NCBI RefSeq assembly: GCF_024399475.1
Contig: NZ_CP101620.1
Location: 1,593,608-1,657,607 of the forward strand
Length of the DNA stretch: 64,000 nucleotides
DNA from: Allocoprobacillus halotolerans
GTDB taxonomy: Bacteria > Bacillota_I > Bacilli_A > Erysipelotrichales > Coprobacillaceae
Direction of reading: 5' to 3'
Made by a program: the position numbers and the translations under genes. Below are positions 42,876-53,322 of this stretch, piece by piece. A model generated the notes under the pieces. It was not told the DNA's origin and did not search any database. It saw only the letters and a list, made by a program, of their open reading frames with translations. Position 1 is the first letter of the stretch; each line of letters begins with the position of its first letter.

Positions 42876-43316
42876 ATGAAATTACACGAGTTACAATATA
42901 CTGAAGGAGCACGTAGAAATAGAAAACGTGTTGGACGTGGAACAAGCTCAGGACATGGAAAAACTTCTGGTAGAGGTCAAAAAGGTGCTGGAGCAAGAAG
43001 TGGTGGAGGAAAGAAACCTGGATTCGAAGGTGGACAAACACCATTATTCATGCGTTTACCTAAACGTGGTTTCACAAATTTCAATAAAGTTGAATATGCA
43101 ATTGTTAATGTTGAAGACTTAAACAAATTTGAAGCTGGAAGTGTCGTAGATATGGAAGCTTTAAAAGCATGTGGACTAATCAAAAAAGAATTAGATGGTT
43201 TAAAAGTTTTAGGTAATGGAAAATTAGAAGTTGCTTTAACTGTTAAAGCAAAGAAATTCTCAAAGTCAGCCATTGCTGCAATTGAAGCCGCAGGTGGAAA
43301 AACTGAGGTGATCTAG
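42876..43316 (+). CDS. rplO: 50S ribosomal protein L15
   Basis: The 146-residue protein has the Gly/Arg-rich N-terminal arm ([20 protein letters not shown]) and a C-terminal L15 domain. It is one base before secY, so the two are coupled. Confidence 0.97.
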   Translation: MKLHELQYTEGARRNRKRVGRGTSSGHGKTSGRGQKGAGARSGGGKKPGFEGGQTPLFMRLPKRGFTNFNKVEYAIVNVEDLNKFEAGSVVDMEALKACGLIKKELDGLKVLGNGKLEVALTVKAKKFSKSAIAAIEAAGGKTEVI

Positions 43317-43317
43317 G

Positions 43318-44618
43318 ATGTTAAACTTTTTTAAGAATGTCTTTAAAAAAGGTGAATTACGTCGTAGAATTATATTTACACTTGGTATGTTGTTCGTATT
43401 CCGTTTAGGTGCTGCTATTACAATTCCTTCAATTAATGCTGATGCTATTACAGCTTCAGCTACGAATAGTGGTATCCTAGGAATCATGAACATGTTAGGT
43501 GGAGGAATGTTAGAAAGATTCTCAATCTTTTCATTAGGTATTTCTCCATATATTACAGCATCCATCATCATTGAATTATTATCAATGGATGTTATTCCCG
43601 TATTAGCTCAATGGCAAAAAGAGGGAAATACTGGGAAAAAGAAAAAGATCGTGTAACACGTTATGTGACACTTGTTTTAGCTGCAATTCAAGGTGGATCA
43701 TTAACATATGCATTTGATAAAATGTATGGTATACTTGATTCATCATCGTTGTTAGAATATGCATACGTTATTGTTGTCATGATGGCAGGAAGTATGTTGG
43801 CAATGTGGATTGGAGATCAAATTACACAAAAAGGTGTTGGAAATGGAACATCATTATTGATCTTTACAGGTATCGTTGCAAATTTACCAACAAACTTTAT
43901 TACAACATTTAATAATTTAGTTTCATTTGATAATGGAACTCAAACAATGGTTTTAGGTATCTTATGGTATGCATTATTTGTGATTGTGTATCTTGCAATT
44001 GTCATCTTTGTTGTCTTTAATGAAGGGGCAGTTAGAAAAATCCCAATTATGTATGCTACAAATTCAAATCCAACAATGAGAACAAAAGATACAACACATA
44101 TGCCTATTAAAATTAATAGTTCAGGTGTGTTACCAGTTATCTTTGCATCATCAGTCTTAGCTGCTCCTAGAACAATTATTAGTTTTATGGAATCTAGTGA
44201 TGTGACGAAAATGATTGATACAATCTTAAATTATCAAGAACCATTTGGTTTTTGCTTATACTTATTGATGATTGTTTTATTCGCTTTCTTCTATTCTAAT
44301 TTACAGATTGATGCACATAAGATTAGTGATGATTTAAAGAAAAATGGTGGTTCAATTCCTGGTGTTAGAACTGGGAAAGATACAGAAAGATTCATTAGTA
44401 TGGTACTAAATAGAGTTACTGTAGTAGGATCAATTTTCTTAGTTATTATTGCAGCCATTCCAATTATGACACCAGTTATTTGGTCACAAACATCTAATGC
44501 GGCTTTGACATTAGGTGGAACTGGTTTAATTATCATTACAGGTGTTGCACTTGAAACAACAAGACAAATCAAAACTTTAATTACTCGTAAAGAGTATCAT
44601 GGATATATAAGAAAATAG
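43318..44618 (+). CDS. secY: Preprotein translocase subunit SecY (apparent frameshift)
   Basis: SecY forms the protein-conducting channel with SecE. MLNFFKNVFKKGELRRRI, the first transmembrane helix and the plug region (ISPYITASIIIELLS) precede a frame break at 43623-43628 (GGGAAA). One more G or A restores QWQKEGKYWEKEKDRVTRYV, after which the remaining helices run to the usual C-terminal EYHGYIRK. The restored length is 433 aa. A real break would be lethal, so a sequencing error is likely. The gene is the usual spc-operon member between rplO and adk. Confidence 0.93.
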
Positions 44619-44642
44619 TATAATATAAAGGAGCGTGTAAAA

Positions 44643-45290
44643 ATGAACATTATTTTAATGGGGCCTCCTGGTGCTGGTAAAGGGACTCAAGCTGAAAGAC
44701 TTGTTAATAAGTATGGATTAACACAAATATCAACTGGCGATTTATTTAGAAAAGCTTTGCGTGAACAAACAAAATATGGTGTTATTGCTAAGTATTTTAT
44801 GCAATTTGGGCACCTTGTACCAGACGATTATACGATTGAAATGGTAAGGGAATATCTAAAAGAAAATACTTTTGAAAATGGATTTATTTTAGATGGTTTC
44901 CCAAGAACAATAGTTCAGGCTAGAGAGCTTGAAAGTATTGCGAAAGAATTTGATTTTACAATTGATGCAATTGTTAATTTGGATATTCCAGTCGAAAAAT
45001 TAATCACAAGATTATCTGGTAGAAGAACATGCAAAAATTGTGGATCAACATTCCATGTTGAATTTAATCCACCTAAAGTTGAAGGTATTTGTGACAAATG
45101 TGGTGGAAATTTGTATCAAAGAGAAGATGAAAGCGAAGAGGCTGTTAAGATCAGACTTGATACTTATAACAAACAAACAAAACCTTTAATTGATTATTAT
45201 ACAATGAAAGGTACAATCATTAATATTAATGGTGACCAACCTATGGAAGACGTCTTTAAAGACATTGAAAAAAGCTTGGAGGGTAAATAA
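44643..45290 (+). CDS. adk: Adenylate kinase
   Basis: The 215-residue enzyme interconverts ATP + AMP with 2 ADP. The P-loop is [25 protein letters not shown] and the LID domain with a four-cysteine zinc site (CKNCG...CDKCGG) mark the Gram-positive form. The stop codon overlaps the map start by one base. AAAGGAGCG precedes it. Confidence 0.97.
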   Translation: MNIILMGPPGAGKGTQAERLVNKYGLTQISTGDLFRKALREQTKYGVIAKYFMQFGHLVPDDYTIEMVREYLKENTFENGFILDGFPRTIVQARELESIAKEFDFTIDAIVNLDIPVEKLITRLSGRRTCKNCGSTFHVEFNPPKVEGICDKCGGNLYQREDESEEAVKIRLDTYNKQTKPLIDYYTMKGTIININGDQPMEDVFKDIEKSLEGK

Positions 45291-46036
45291 TGATTGTCAC
45301 AAAAGACCAAAGAGAAATTGAATTAATGCGTGAGGCTGGACGTATTGTGGCACTTGTCCATAGTCGTTTAAAAGAATTTATTAAACCTGGTGTTACAACA
45401 ATGGAAATTAATAAGTTCTGTGAGAAAGTTATACGTGATGCTGGTGCAACACCATCATTTCTTAATCTTTATGGTTTTCCTGGAGCTGTCTGTACTTCAA
45501 TCAATGAAGTTGTCGTCCATGGAATTCCAAATAACAGAAAATTAAAAGATGGTGATATTATTTCAGTGGATGTTGGTGCATGTTATAAGGGTTATCATGG
45601 TGATAGTGCATGGACATATGCAGTTGGGCAGATTAGTGGTGAAGCTGCTCATCTTATGAAAGTGACTGAAGAGGCACTTTATGCAGGTTTATCGCAAGTG
45701 AAACCTGGCAATCGTTTATCCGATATATCTCATGCTGTACAAACATATCTAGAAAATCATGGGTGTTCTACTCCAAGAGATTACACTGGTCATGGAATAG
45801 GGACGCAGGTTCATGAAGATCCTACAGTGCCTAATTATGGGGCACCTGGGAAAGGACCTAGATTAAAAGAGGGAATGACTCTTGCAATTGAACCAATGGC
45901 ACATCTAGGCAGATGTGAAACAAATGTACTTAATGATGATTGGACAGTTGTGACAAGAGATGGATCTCTGGCAGCTCACTATGAACATACTATTGTCATT
46001 ACAAGTGATGGGTATGAGATTTTGACAAAACTTTAA
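45290..46036 (+). CDS. map: Methionine aminopeptidase type I
   Basis: The 248-residue enzyme removes N-terminal Met from new proteins. Metal ligands lie in [20 protein letters not shown] (Asp, Asp), [12 protein letters not shown] (His) and LAIEPMAH (Glu), with the final Glu in HYEHTIVIT. It starts at the overlapping ATG after adk behind GGAGGG. Confidence 0.97.
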   Translation: MIVTKDQREIELMREAGRIVALVHSRLKEFIKPGVTTMEINKFCEKVIRDAGATPSFLNLYGFPGAVCTSINEVVVHGIPNNRKLKDGDIISVDVGACYKGYHGDSAWTYAVGQISGEAAHLMKVTEEALYAGLSQVKPGNRLSDISHAVQTYLENHGCSTPRDYTGHGIGTQVHEDPTVPNYGAPGKGPRLKEGMTLAIEPMAHLGRCETNVLNDDWTVVTRDGSLAAHYEHTIVITSDGYEILTKL

Positions 46037-46052
46037 AAGGGAGTTATAATCA

Positions 46053-46274
46053 ATGGCAAAAAAAGATGACGTTATTGAAGTAGAAGCAACTATTCTTGAA
46101 ACATTACCAAATGCAATGTTTAAGGTAGAGTTGCAAAATGGAGCTATTATTCTGGCTCACGTTTCTGGTAAAATCCGTATGAATTACATTCGCATTTTAC
46201 CGGGGGATAAAGTAACCGTAGAGATTTCTCCATATGATTTAACACGTGGGCGAATTACATTTAGACATAAGTAG
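46053..46274 (+). CDS. infA: Translation initiation factor IF-1
   Basis: This 73-residue OB-fold protein ([20 protein letters not shown], ending GRITFRHK) binds the A site of the 30S subunit during initiation. It lies between map and rpmJ. Confidence 0.97.
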   Translation: MAKKDDVIEVEATILETLPNAMFKVELQNGAIILAHVSGKIRMNYIRILPGDKVTVEISPYDLTRGRITFRHK

Positions 46275-46304
46275 AAAATCTTCCCAAAGGAGGTAAAGAT
46301 TAAG

Positions 46305-46418
46305 ATGAAAGTAAGACCATCTGTAAAACCAATATGCGATAAATGCAGAGTAATTAAACGTAAGGGTAGAGTAATGGTAATCTGTGAAAACCCAAAACAT
46401 AAACAAAGACAAGGTTAA
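46305..46418 (+). CDS. rpmJ: 50S ribosomal protein L36
   Basis: This 37-residue gene encodes [20 protein letters not shown] followed by [17 protein letters not shown], with three Cys and one His forming the zinc site. AAAGGAGGT precedes the ATG. Position between infA and rpsM is canonical. Confidence 0.97.
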   Translation: MKVRPSVKPICDKCRVIKRKGRVMVICENPKHKQRQG

Positions 46419-46432
46419 TAGGAGGAGAAACA

Positions 46433-46798
46433 ATGGCTCGTATAGCAGGTGTTGATATCCCACGTGATAAACGTGTGGTAGTTTCTTTAACTTATATTTA
46501 TGGTATCGGTTTATCTACAGCTCAAAAAATTTGTGCTGCAACTGGCATCAGTGAAGATGTAAGAGTTAAAGATTTAACAGAAGAAGAAGAAGGAAAGTTA
46601 AGAAAAGAAGTTGAAAATTATAAAGTTGAAGGAGATCTTCGTAGAGAAGTTGCATTAAATATTAAACGTTTAATGGAAATTGGATGCTATAGAGGAATCC
46701 GTCATCGTAAAGGACTTCCAGTTCGTGGACAAAAAACAAAAACAAATGCTCGTACTCGTAAAGGTAAAGCTCGTCCAATTGCTGGTAAGAAAAAATAG
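46433..46798 (+). CDS. rpsM: 30S ribosomal protein S13
   Basis: The 121-residue protein begins [20 protein letters not shown]. The basic tail ([20 protein letters not shown]) that contacts tRNA is intact. AGGAGG precedes the start. Confidence 0.97.
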   Translation: MARIAGVDIPRDKRVVVSLTYIYGIGLSTAQKICAATGISEDVRVKDLTEEEEGKLRKEVENYKVEGDLRREVALNIKRLMEIGCYRGIRHRKGLPVRGQKTKTNARTRKGKARPIAGKKK

Positions 46799-46812
46799 GA
46801 GGTTGAACGAAA

Positions 46813-47202
46813 ATGGCAAGAAACAATACTCGTGGTAAAAAACGTGTTAAAAAGAATATAGCAAAAGGTGTCGCACATGTACATTCAACTTTCAATAACA
46901 CAATTGTTACTGTAACTGATGAACATGGGAATGTAATCACTTGGTCAAGTGCTGGAGCACTTGGTTTCAAAGGATCAAGAAAATCTACTCCATATGCTGC
47001 TCAAATGGCTGCTGAAGCTGCTGCTAAAGCATCTATGGATCATGGTATGAAAACTGTTGACGTCTGTGTTAAAGGACCAGGACCAGGACGTGAAGCTGCA
47101 GTGAGAGCTTTACAGGCTGCTGGATTAGAAGTAACTTCAATCAATGATGTTACACCAATTCCACATAATGGTTGTCGTCCACCAAAACGTCCTCGTGGAT
47201 AA
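46813..47202 (+). CDS. rpsK: 30S ribosomal protein S11
   Basis: The 129-residue protein has [20 protein letters not shown] and the conserved end [18 protein letters not shown]. It forms part of the platform near the E-site mRNA. Confidence 0.97.
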   Translation: MARNNTRGKKRVKKNIAKGVAHVHSTFNNTIVTVTDEHGNVITWSSAGALGFKGSRKSTPYAAQMAAEAAAKASMDHGMKTVDVCVKGPGPGREAAVRALQAAGLEVTSINDVTPIPHNGCRPPKRPRG

Positions 47203-47242
47203 TGAAGTAAATAAGTAGTTATTTCTAAGTGAGGAGGAAATA

Positions 47243-48187
47243 ATGCAAAAGTTTGAAAAAGCAAATTTTAATGTCGCAGAGTATGATGAAACAGATTTCT
47301 ATGGTAAGTTCGTCATTGAACCTTTAGAAAGAGGTTTTGGAACAACTTTAGGAAATGCTCTACGTAGAGTTTTGTTATCATCTATTCCTGGATGTGCAGT
47401 ACATGCAATTAAAGTTCAAGGAGCAATCCATGAATTTTCTGCAGTTGATGGTGTCGTTGAAGATGTCACTTCAATTATCTTAAACATTAAAAAATTGGTT
47501 TTTGCAATTGACGGTGATGATGATGTAACTATGGTTATTGATGTCAAAGGACCAGCTGTTGTAACTGGTGCTGACATTCAATGTCCATCAAATGTGACAA
47601 TGATTTCAAATGATTTAGAAATTGCACATGTTGCTGAAGGAGCTCATTTCTATATGGAAATGTCTGCTCATAAAGATCGTGGTTACATGAGTGCTGATCA
47701 AAATAAGAAACTTATCAATACAATTGGTGTTATTGCAACTGATTCAATTTATTCACCAGTTGTTAAAGTGGCTTATAATGTTGAACCTACTCGTGTTGGA
47801 CAAAGTGCAAAATATGATCAATTGACTTTAGAAGTCACAACAGACGGGTCTATTCAGCCTCATGAGGCTTTAGCTTTAGCAGCTAAAATCTTAGTAGAAC
47901 ATTTAAATATGTTTGTTGAATTAACTGACATGGCAATGAACATGGAAGTAATGAGTGAAACTGAAGAAGACACAAGTAATAAAGTATTAGATATGACTAT
48001 TGAAGAATTAGACTTATCTGTACGTTCATATAATTGCTTAAAAAGAGCTGGTATTCAAACAGTTCAAGAACTCGCTTCTAAGAGTGAAGACGATATGATT
48101 AAAGTAAGAAACTTAGGGAAAAAATCTCTCAAAGAGGTTAAAGAAAAATTAATCGAATTAGGTTTAGGTTTTAAACAAGTAGATTAA
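47243..48187 (+). CDS. rpoA: DNA-directed RNA polymerase subunit alpha
   Basis: The 314-residue protein has the N-terminal assembly domain ([20 protein letters not shown]) and the C-terminal helix-hairpin-helix domain that binds UP elements and activators ([20 protein letters not shown], from about residue 245). GGAGGAAATA precedes the ATG. Canonical place between rpsK and rplQ. Confidence 0.98.
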   Translation: MQKFEKANFNVAEYDETDFYGKFVIEPLERGFGTTLGNALRRVLLSSIPGCAVHAIKVQGAIHEFSAVDGVVEDVTSIILNIKKLVFAIDGDDDVTMVIDVKGPAVVTGADIQCPSNVTMISNDLEIAHVAEGAHFYMEMSAHKDRGYMSADQNKKLINTIGVIATDSIYSPVVKVAYNVEPTRVGQSAKYDQLTLEVTTDGSIQPHEALALAAKILVEHLNMFVELTDMAMNMEVMSETEEDTSNKVLDMTIEELDLSVRSYNCLKRAGIQTVQELASKSEDDMIKVRNLGKKSLKEVKEKLIELGLGFKQVD

Positions 48188-48222
48188 TTATAGACGAAAT
48201 ATATTGGAAGGAGCACTAATTT

Positions 48223-48585
48223 ATGGCACACAATAGAAAATTAGGGCGTGTATCATCTCATAGAAAAGCAATGCTACGTAACTTAGCTACAGATGTTATC
48301 ATGTATGGAAAAATTGAAACAACAGTTACAAGAGCTAAAGAAGTTCGTTCAATCGTTGATGAATTAATTACTTTAGGTAAACGTGGAGATTTACATGCAA
48401 GAAGACAAGCAGCACAAGTATTACAAGATGTTGTTGATCCTGCTACTGGGAAAACTGCTGTTCAAAAATTATTTGACGAAGTTGCCCCTAAATATGCAGA
48501 TAAAAATGGTGGATACACTCGTGTTTTAAAAACATATAATCGTAAAGGTGATAATGCACCAATGGCAATTATTGGTTTATTCTAA
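48223..48585 (+). CDS. rplQ: 50S ribosomal protein L17
   Basis: The 120-residue protein begins [20 protein letters not shown] and is complete. It ends the S10-spc-alpha cluster; a terminator follows within 10 bp. Confidence 0.97.
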   Translation: MAHNRKLGRVSSHRKAMLRNLATDVIMYGKIETTVTRAKEVRSIVDELITLGKRGDLHARRQAAQVLQDVVDPATGKTAVQKLFDEVAPKYADKNGGYTRVLKTYNRKGDNAPMAIIGLF

Positions 48586-48591
48586 AATCAA

Positions 48592-48620
48592 GGGCGATGA
48601 TGAAAATCATCGTCTTTTTG
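48592..48620 (+). terminator. Terminator of the ribosomal protein cluster
   Basis: GGCGATGAT (48593-48601) pairs with ATCATCGTC (48606-48614) across GAAA, then TTTTT. Confidence 0.9.
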
Positions 48621-48752
48621 TTTATCTTATTTACAAAATTATCTTTATAATGAAATATATTTTGTTAATAAACATATCAAATGATGGCAAAATATACAAT
48701 TTAGAAATACTGTGTTTTATAATAGAGTCGTCAAATAAAGGAGGACAATGTT

Positions 48753-49124
48753 ATGAAAACAAGAGAACAAATTATTATATTAGCTAAAAAGGCTTATAAT
48801 CAGTATTTTAAAAATGATTATAATGAAAATCATGAATATACGAAGGTTGATGATATAAAACTTAATAAAGAAGAAATTATACATGATATAAGTAACATGA
48901 AAATTGAAGAAGAAAACAAATTAAGAACTTTGGAAGTGTTACAAATAAAAATTGAAAAAGAAGCGCGACTCTCTTATCAAAAGATGTTTAAAGAAAAAAA
49001 CTATAAACCTTATATTTATGAAAAAATGAATATAGATAAAATGTATAAAAAGTTAAAAGAAAATCAGATATATTTAACACAAATGGTTGAAAATATGAAA
49101 CAAAAACAACTTGCTCACAAATAA
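48753..49124 (+). CDS. Small charged protein of unknown function
   Basis: This 123-residue protein is very rich in Lys, Glu, Asn and Tyr, without signal peptide or membrane span, and appears mostly helical and possibly coiled-coil (LRTLEVLQIKIEKEARLSYQ). I recognise no family. AAGGAGG spaced about 7 bp before the ATG, and a terminator right after the stop, support it as a real single-gene unit. A TATAAT box lies near 48718, but its -35 is weak. Confidence 0.7.
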   Translation: MKTREQIIILAKKAYNQYFKNDYNENHEYTKVDDIKLNKEEIIHDISNMKIEEENKLRTLEVLQIKIEKEARLSYQKMFKEKNYKPYIYEKMNIDKMYKKLKENQIYLTQMVENMKQKQLAHK

Positions 49125-49150
49125 GTACATCGCTCTAGGATGTACTTTTA
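49123..49150 (+). terminator. Terminator after the small unknown gene
   Basis: AAGTACATC (49123-49131) pairs with GATGTACTT (49139-49147) and is followed by T-rich sequence. It overlaps the stop codon. Confidence 0.8.
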
Positions 49151-49152
49151 TT

Positions 49153-49181
49153 TTGCAAGTTTCATTCATTTCCTTTATAAT
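49153..49181 (+). promoter_or_regulatory. Promoter of the RpiR-family gene
   Basis: TTGCAA at 49153-49158, 17 bp, TATAAT at 49176-49181, about 20 bp before the start codon. Confidence 0.8.
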
Positions 49182-49203
49182 GTGGAAAAAGAGGTGATTG
49201 GAT

Positions 49204-50060
49204 ATGCTCATTCATAAAATAGAAAAAACTCATTTCTCTCCAAGTGAAGCGATTATTGTCGACTATATTCTCAAAAAAGGTTTACAAATTGAGAAAATGA
49301 CAATTGCTCAAATTGCTCAGGAAACTTATACATCACCACCACTATTAGTACGAATTGCCAAAAAATTAGGATATGATGGTTATAATGAATTTAAAAATGA
49401 TTATATCAAAGAATTGAAATATTTATATATGAATCAACAAGTAGATGCCAATATTCCCTTTGTAGTCAATGATGACATGATGCATATTGCTTATAATTTA
49501 TGTATTTTAGAAAGGGAAACAATTCAAGATACTTATGCTTTAGTTGATCATGATCAACTTCAAAAAGCAGTACGTTTACTAAGGGATTGTCAGCATATTG
49601 ATATTTATGGACGAACACAACATATTGATATTGCTCGTTCTTTCCAAAACCGTATGTATATTCTTCAACGTCATGTTCAATTGTGTTCTTTGAGTGATGA
49701 ATTGGATTCAACATATTTACTCAGTGATTCATCACATTGTGCTATTACTATTTCATATTCTGGTCATGCTCCAAGTATACAACGACTTATTCATGTTTTA
49801 AAAAAGAAGCAGACGCCTATAATTGCTATTACAAATATTGAAGAAAATGATTTATCAATGATGGCAGATGTAACATTAAAGATGTCATCAAGAGAATTAA
49901 TTTATACAAAGATAGCTGATTATGCAACGAGCTTATCTATAAAATATCTTCTAGATCTTTTGTATAGCTGCATTTTTCTATTCACTATCAGAAAAATTTA
50001 GATAATTGCATAAAAATAGCTAAAGAATTAGATGAAATGCAACATGAGGAATTTATGTAA
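49204..50060 (+). CDS. MurR/RpiR-family transcriptional regulator (apparent frameshift near the end)
   Basis: The N-terminal helix-turn-helix (about residues 1-77) has MTIAQIAQETYTSPPLLVRI. A C-terminal SIS domain (CAITISYSGHAPSIQRLIHV) binds phosphosugars; such proteins regulate sugar and amino-sugar genes. The start at ATG 49204 is 7 bp from GAGGTG. Near the end, one T added to the T5 run 49973-49977 extends the product to DEMQHEEFM at 50060 (about 285 aa). As written it stops about 60 bp early. The regulated genes are unknown; no sugar operon is adjacent. Confidence 0.85.
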
Positions 50061-50091
50061 GAATATGATAATAAATGTTAAAAGATGATGG

Positions 50092-50120
50092 TTGACAACT
50101 GATATAAATCATACTAAAAT
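50092..50120 (+). promoter_or_regulatory. Promoter of the ecfA1-ecfA2-ecfT operon
   Basis: TTGACA at 50092-50097, 17 bp, TAAAAT at 50115-50120, about 20 bp before the start of ecfA1. Confidence 0.82.
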
Positions 50121-50141
50121 TGAACTACTTGGAGGCTAGAT

Positions 50142-50971
50142 ATGGAAAAAATTATTGAAGTAAATCACTTATCTTTTGGATATGATGAAAACATTTTAAC
50201 GATAGATGATATTTCATTTCATATTCAAAAAGGTTCATATACAACAATTTTAGGACATAATGGGAGTGGAAAGAGTACTATTGCGAAATTACTGATGGGA
50301 TTATTAGAAAAAAATCTGGTGATATCATCATTGGTGGAATCCCATTATCAGAAGAGACATTAGGTCAAGTTAGAAATCAAATTGGGATTGTTTTTCAAAA
50401 TCCTGATAATCAATTTATTGGTTCAACAGTAAGAGATGATATTGCTTTTGGGTTAGAAAATAATTGTGTTGATCCAGCATTAATGGATGATATTATTAAT
50501 GAATATGCGAAGAAAGTGAATATGTATGAATTTCTTGATCATGAACCAACAAAACTTTCTGGGGGTCAAAAACAAAGAGTAGCGATTGCAGGAATATTAG
50601 CTATGAGTCCATCAATCATTATTTTAGATGAAGCAACAAGTATGCTTGATCCTCGAGGAAAAAATGAAATTAATGCATTAGTTCATCAGTTAAATAAAGA
50701 TAAAAATATGACAATTGTTTCAATTACACATGATATTGAAGAAGCTGCTTTGTCTGATTATGTTATTTTATTAAGTGATGGTCATGTTGTGGATGAAGGA
50801 ACACCGGAGCAGGTTTTAATGAAAAAAGCTAAAATTGAAAGTTTATCATTAGATATACCTTTCGCATATAAAATTAGTGAAGGCTTACAAAAGATGGGAG
50901 TTTCCTTATCAAATCAAATAGAAAAAGAAAAGTTGGTGAAAGAATTATGTCAATTACATTCAAAGAAGTAG
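50142..50971 (+). CDS. ecfA1: ECF transporter ATPase EcfA1 (apparent frameshift)
   Basis: This is one of two ATPases of the energy-coupling-factor vitamin transporter. Walker A is GHNGSGKSTIAKLLMG, the Q-loop FQNPDNQF, the ABC signature LSGGQKQRVAIA, Walker B IIILDEATSMLD. One A added to the A7 run 50308-50314 restores LLEKKSGDIIIGG and joins both parts into 276 aa. The gene overlaps ecfA2 by 25 bp. GGAGG precedes it. The cluster after the alpha operon is standard for Firmicutes. Confidence 0.93.
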
Positions 50972-51798
50972 AACATACATACTCTCCAGAGACTCCTTTT
51001 GCATACCATGCTTTAAAAGGTGTTAACTTGGGTATCAAACAAGGCAGTATGACTGCCCTTATTGGGCATACAGGAAGTGGGAAATCAACACTTATTCAAC
51101 ATATTAATGCTTTATTACTACCAACATCTGGAGAAATTCAAGTCGAAGATTTTTTCATAACTGCAACTGATAAGCCATCTTCTTTAAAGCCTTTAAGGAA
51201 AAAAGCAGGGTTAGTGTTCCAATTTCCTGAATATCAGTTATTTGAAGAAACAATACTCAAAGATATTATTTTTGGTCCTAAGAATTTTGGGATTAATGAA
51301 CAAGAAGCTATTGATATTGCTAAAAAGATGATTAAGTTAGTTGGGTTGGATGAATCTTATTTAGAACGATCTCCTTTTGATTTATCAGGAGGACAAAAAC
51401 GTCGTATTGCAATTGCAGGTATTTTGGCTATGAATCCAGATATACTTATCTTAGATGAACCAACGGCAGGATTAGATCCTCAGGGAGCTAAAGAAATGCT
51501 CCAATTATTTAAAAAAGTCAATCAGGAAGGAAAAACAGTTATTTTAGTTTCACATGATATGAATCAGGTTTTAGAGTATTGTGATGATGTTATTGTTATG
51601 AATCATGGTTGTGTTGAAAAACACGTAAGTGTAAGTGAACTTTTTAAAGAAACGGAATATTTAACTTCATTAAGTATTGATTTACCTATGATTACATCAT
51701 TTATTTTAGAATTAAATAAAAATGGTTTTCATATTGATCCTTCTATTAAAGATATAAATGTTTTAATCCAAGAAATAGGAGGACAACTCAATGAATAA
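50947..51798 (+). CDS. ecfA2: ECF transporter ATPase EcfA2
   Basis: The 283-residue second ATPase has Walker A GHTGSGKSTLIQHINAL, Q-loop FQFPEYQLFEET, signature LSGGQKRRIAIAG and Walker B ILILDEPTAGLD. It pairs with EcfA1 and couples ATP use to EcfT and substrate-binding S subunits encoded elsewhere. It overlaps ecfT by 8 bp. Confidence 0.96.
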   Translation: MSITFKEVEHTYSPETPFAYHALKGVNLGIKQGSMTALIGHTGSGKSTLIQHINALLLPTSGEIQVEDFFITATDKPSSLKPLRKKAGLVFQFPEYQLFEETILKDIIFGPKNFGINEQEAIDIAKKMIKLVGLDESYLERSPFDLSGGQKRRIAIAGILAMNPDILILDEPTAGLDPQGAKEMLQLFKKVNQEGKTVILVSHDMNQVLEYCDDVIVMNHGCVEKHVSVSELFKETEYLTSLSIDLPMITSFILELNKNGFHIDPSIKDINVLIQEIGGQLNE

Positions 51799-52591
51799 TA
51801 TGATGTTTGGAAAATATATCCCGATTGATAGTTTTATACATCGTTTAGATCCTCGTTTAAAAATAGGGTCTTTACTCTTATTATTGATTGCTGTATTTTT
51901 TGATGCTGGTTTTATTGGATATGCAGTTTTAGGTATATTTGTTATTATGATGGCTTTAATGTCACGTATTAAGATTTCACAAATCTTAAAGGCTGTGAAA
52001 CCAATGCTTTTTATGATGGCTTTTTTAATGTTTTTTAATCTTTTATTTATTCAGCAAGGAACTTTATTGTTTTCGTTAGGCTTTATAAAGATTTATGATC
52101 AAGCTGTTTTTCAGACATTATATATATTTATCAGATTAATTTTGATTATTGTTATGACAACGATTTTAACAGCGACGACTAAACCTTTAGATTTAACATT
52201 AGGAATTGAACATCTTTTATCACCATTTAAAAGAATTGGATTTCCTACTCATGAAGTTGCTATGATGATTTCAATTGCTTTGCGTTTTATTCCAACATTG
52301 CTTGAAGAAACACAGAGAATTATGAAAGCACAGGCGAGTCGAGGAGTGGAATTTTCAGAAGGAAGTTTAAAAGATAAAATACTTTCTATTGTTTCACTCA
52401 TCATTCCTTTATTTATTTCAGCTTTTCAAAGAGCTGAAGATTTAGCTAATGCGATGGAAAGTCGAAATTATAATCCAGAAGCAAAACGTACAAGATATAA
52501 ACAATTAAAATGGAAACTTGCAGATACAATTGCTTTTTCAAGTGTCATTTTAATATGTAGTGCGATGGTTATAATGAGCATTGTTTTATGA
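51791..52591 (+). CDS. ecfT: ECF transporter transmembrane subunit EcfT
   Basis: The 266-residue membrane protein has several hydrophobic helices (for example LKIGSLLLLLIAVFFDAGFI) and the coupling-helix motif QASRGVEF with a second copy-like segment MESRNYNP, both typical of EcfT. It links the ATPases to the vitamin-binding S subunit. It overlaps truA by 4 bp. Confidence 0.95.
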   Translation: MNNMMFGKYIPIDSFIHRLDPRLKIGSLLLLLIAVFFDAGFIGYAVLGIFVIMMALMSRIKISQILKAVKPMLFMMAFLMFFNLLFIQQGTLLFSLGFIKIYDQAVFQTLYIFIRLILIIVMTTILTATTKPLDLTLGIEHLLSPFKRIGFPTHEVAMMISIALRFIPTLLEETQRIMKAQASRGVEFSEGSLKDKILSIVSLIIPLFISAFQRAEDLANAMESRNYNPEAKRTRYKQLKWKLADTIAFSSVILICSAMVIMSIVL

Positions 52592-53322
52592 GAGTGAAAT
52601 GTATTGTAAGCTATGATGGAAGTCGTTTTCATGGCTTTCAGGTGCAAAATCATGAAAGAACGATTCAAGGTGAAATTCAAAAGGCAATCCAAAAAATAAA
52701 TGAAGAAGGAACTATCATTCATGCTTCAGGAAGAACTGATGCGAAAGTTCATGCTGTGCATCAGGTTTTTCATTTTGATACAAGAAAGAACTTACCAGAA
52801 AATCAATGGAAAAGAGCAATTAATCATTTTTTACCTAATGATATTTATATTTTAGATGCAAAATATGTTGATGATGATTTCCATTCACGTTATAGTGCTG
52901 TTAAAAAAGAATATCGTTATTTACTCAATACAAAAGAATATAATCCTTTTCAAACTCATTATATTTATCAATATGGACGTGAATTAGATATTGAACGCAT
53001 GAAAGAAGCTGCTCAAATATTTATCGGGGAACATAATTTTGCTTCGTTTTGTAGCTATGATCAATATGGCAATACAATTCGTCATTTATATAGTTTTGAC
53101 ATCTTTCAAGAAGAAGGCATTATTACTTTTCGTTTAATTGGGAATGGTTTTCGTCGCTATATGGTTAGACACCTTGTTGGCGGAATCATTCAAGTTGGTG
53201 CTAAACGTATTCAAAAGGAACAACTTTTAGAAATGTTAGAGAGCTGTGGAGAGAAAAAATGTCTTTTTAAAGCTAAGCCACAGGGATTATATTTGCAGGA
53301 GGTGTATTATGAAGAAGACTAA
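52588..53322 (+). CDS. truA: tRNA pseudouridine synthase A
   Basis: The 244-residue enzyme makes pseudouridine at tRNA positions 38-40. The catalytic Asp lies in SGRTDAKVHAVHQVFHFDT. It overlaps ecfT and the next gene, so the operon is tightly packed. Position after ecfT is the standard Firmicutes order. Confidence 0.96.
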   Translation: MRVKCIVSYDGSRFHGFQVQNHERTIQGEIQKAIQKINEEGTIIHASGRTDAKVHAVHQVFHFDTRKNLPENQWKRAINHFLPNDIYILDAKYVDDDFHSRYSAVKKEYRYLLNTKEYNPFQTHYIYQYGRELDIERMKEAAQIFIGEHNFASFCSYDQYGNTIRHLYSFDIFQEEGIITFRLIGNGFRRYMVRHLVGGIIQVGAKRIQKEQLLEMLESCGEKKCLFKAKPQGLYLQEVYYEED

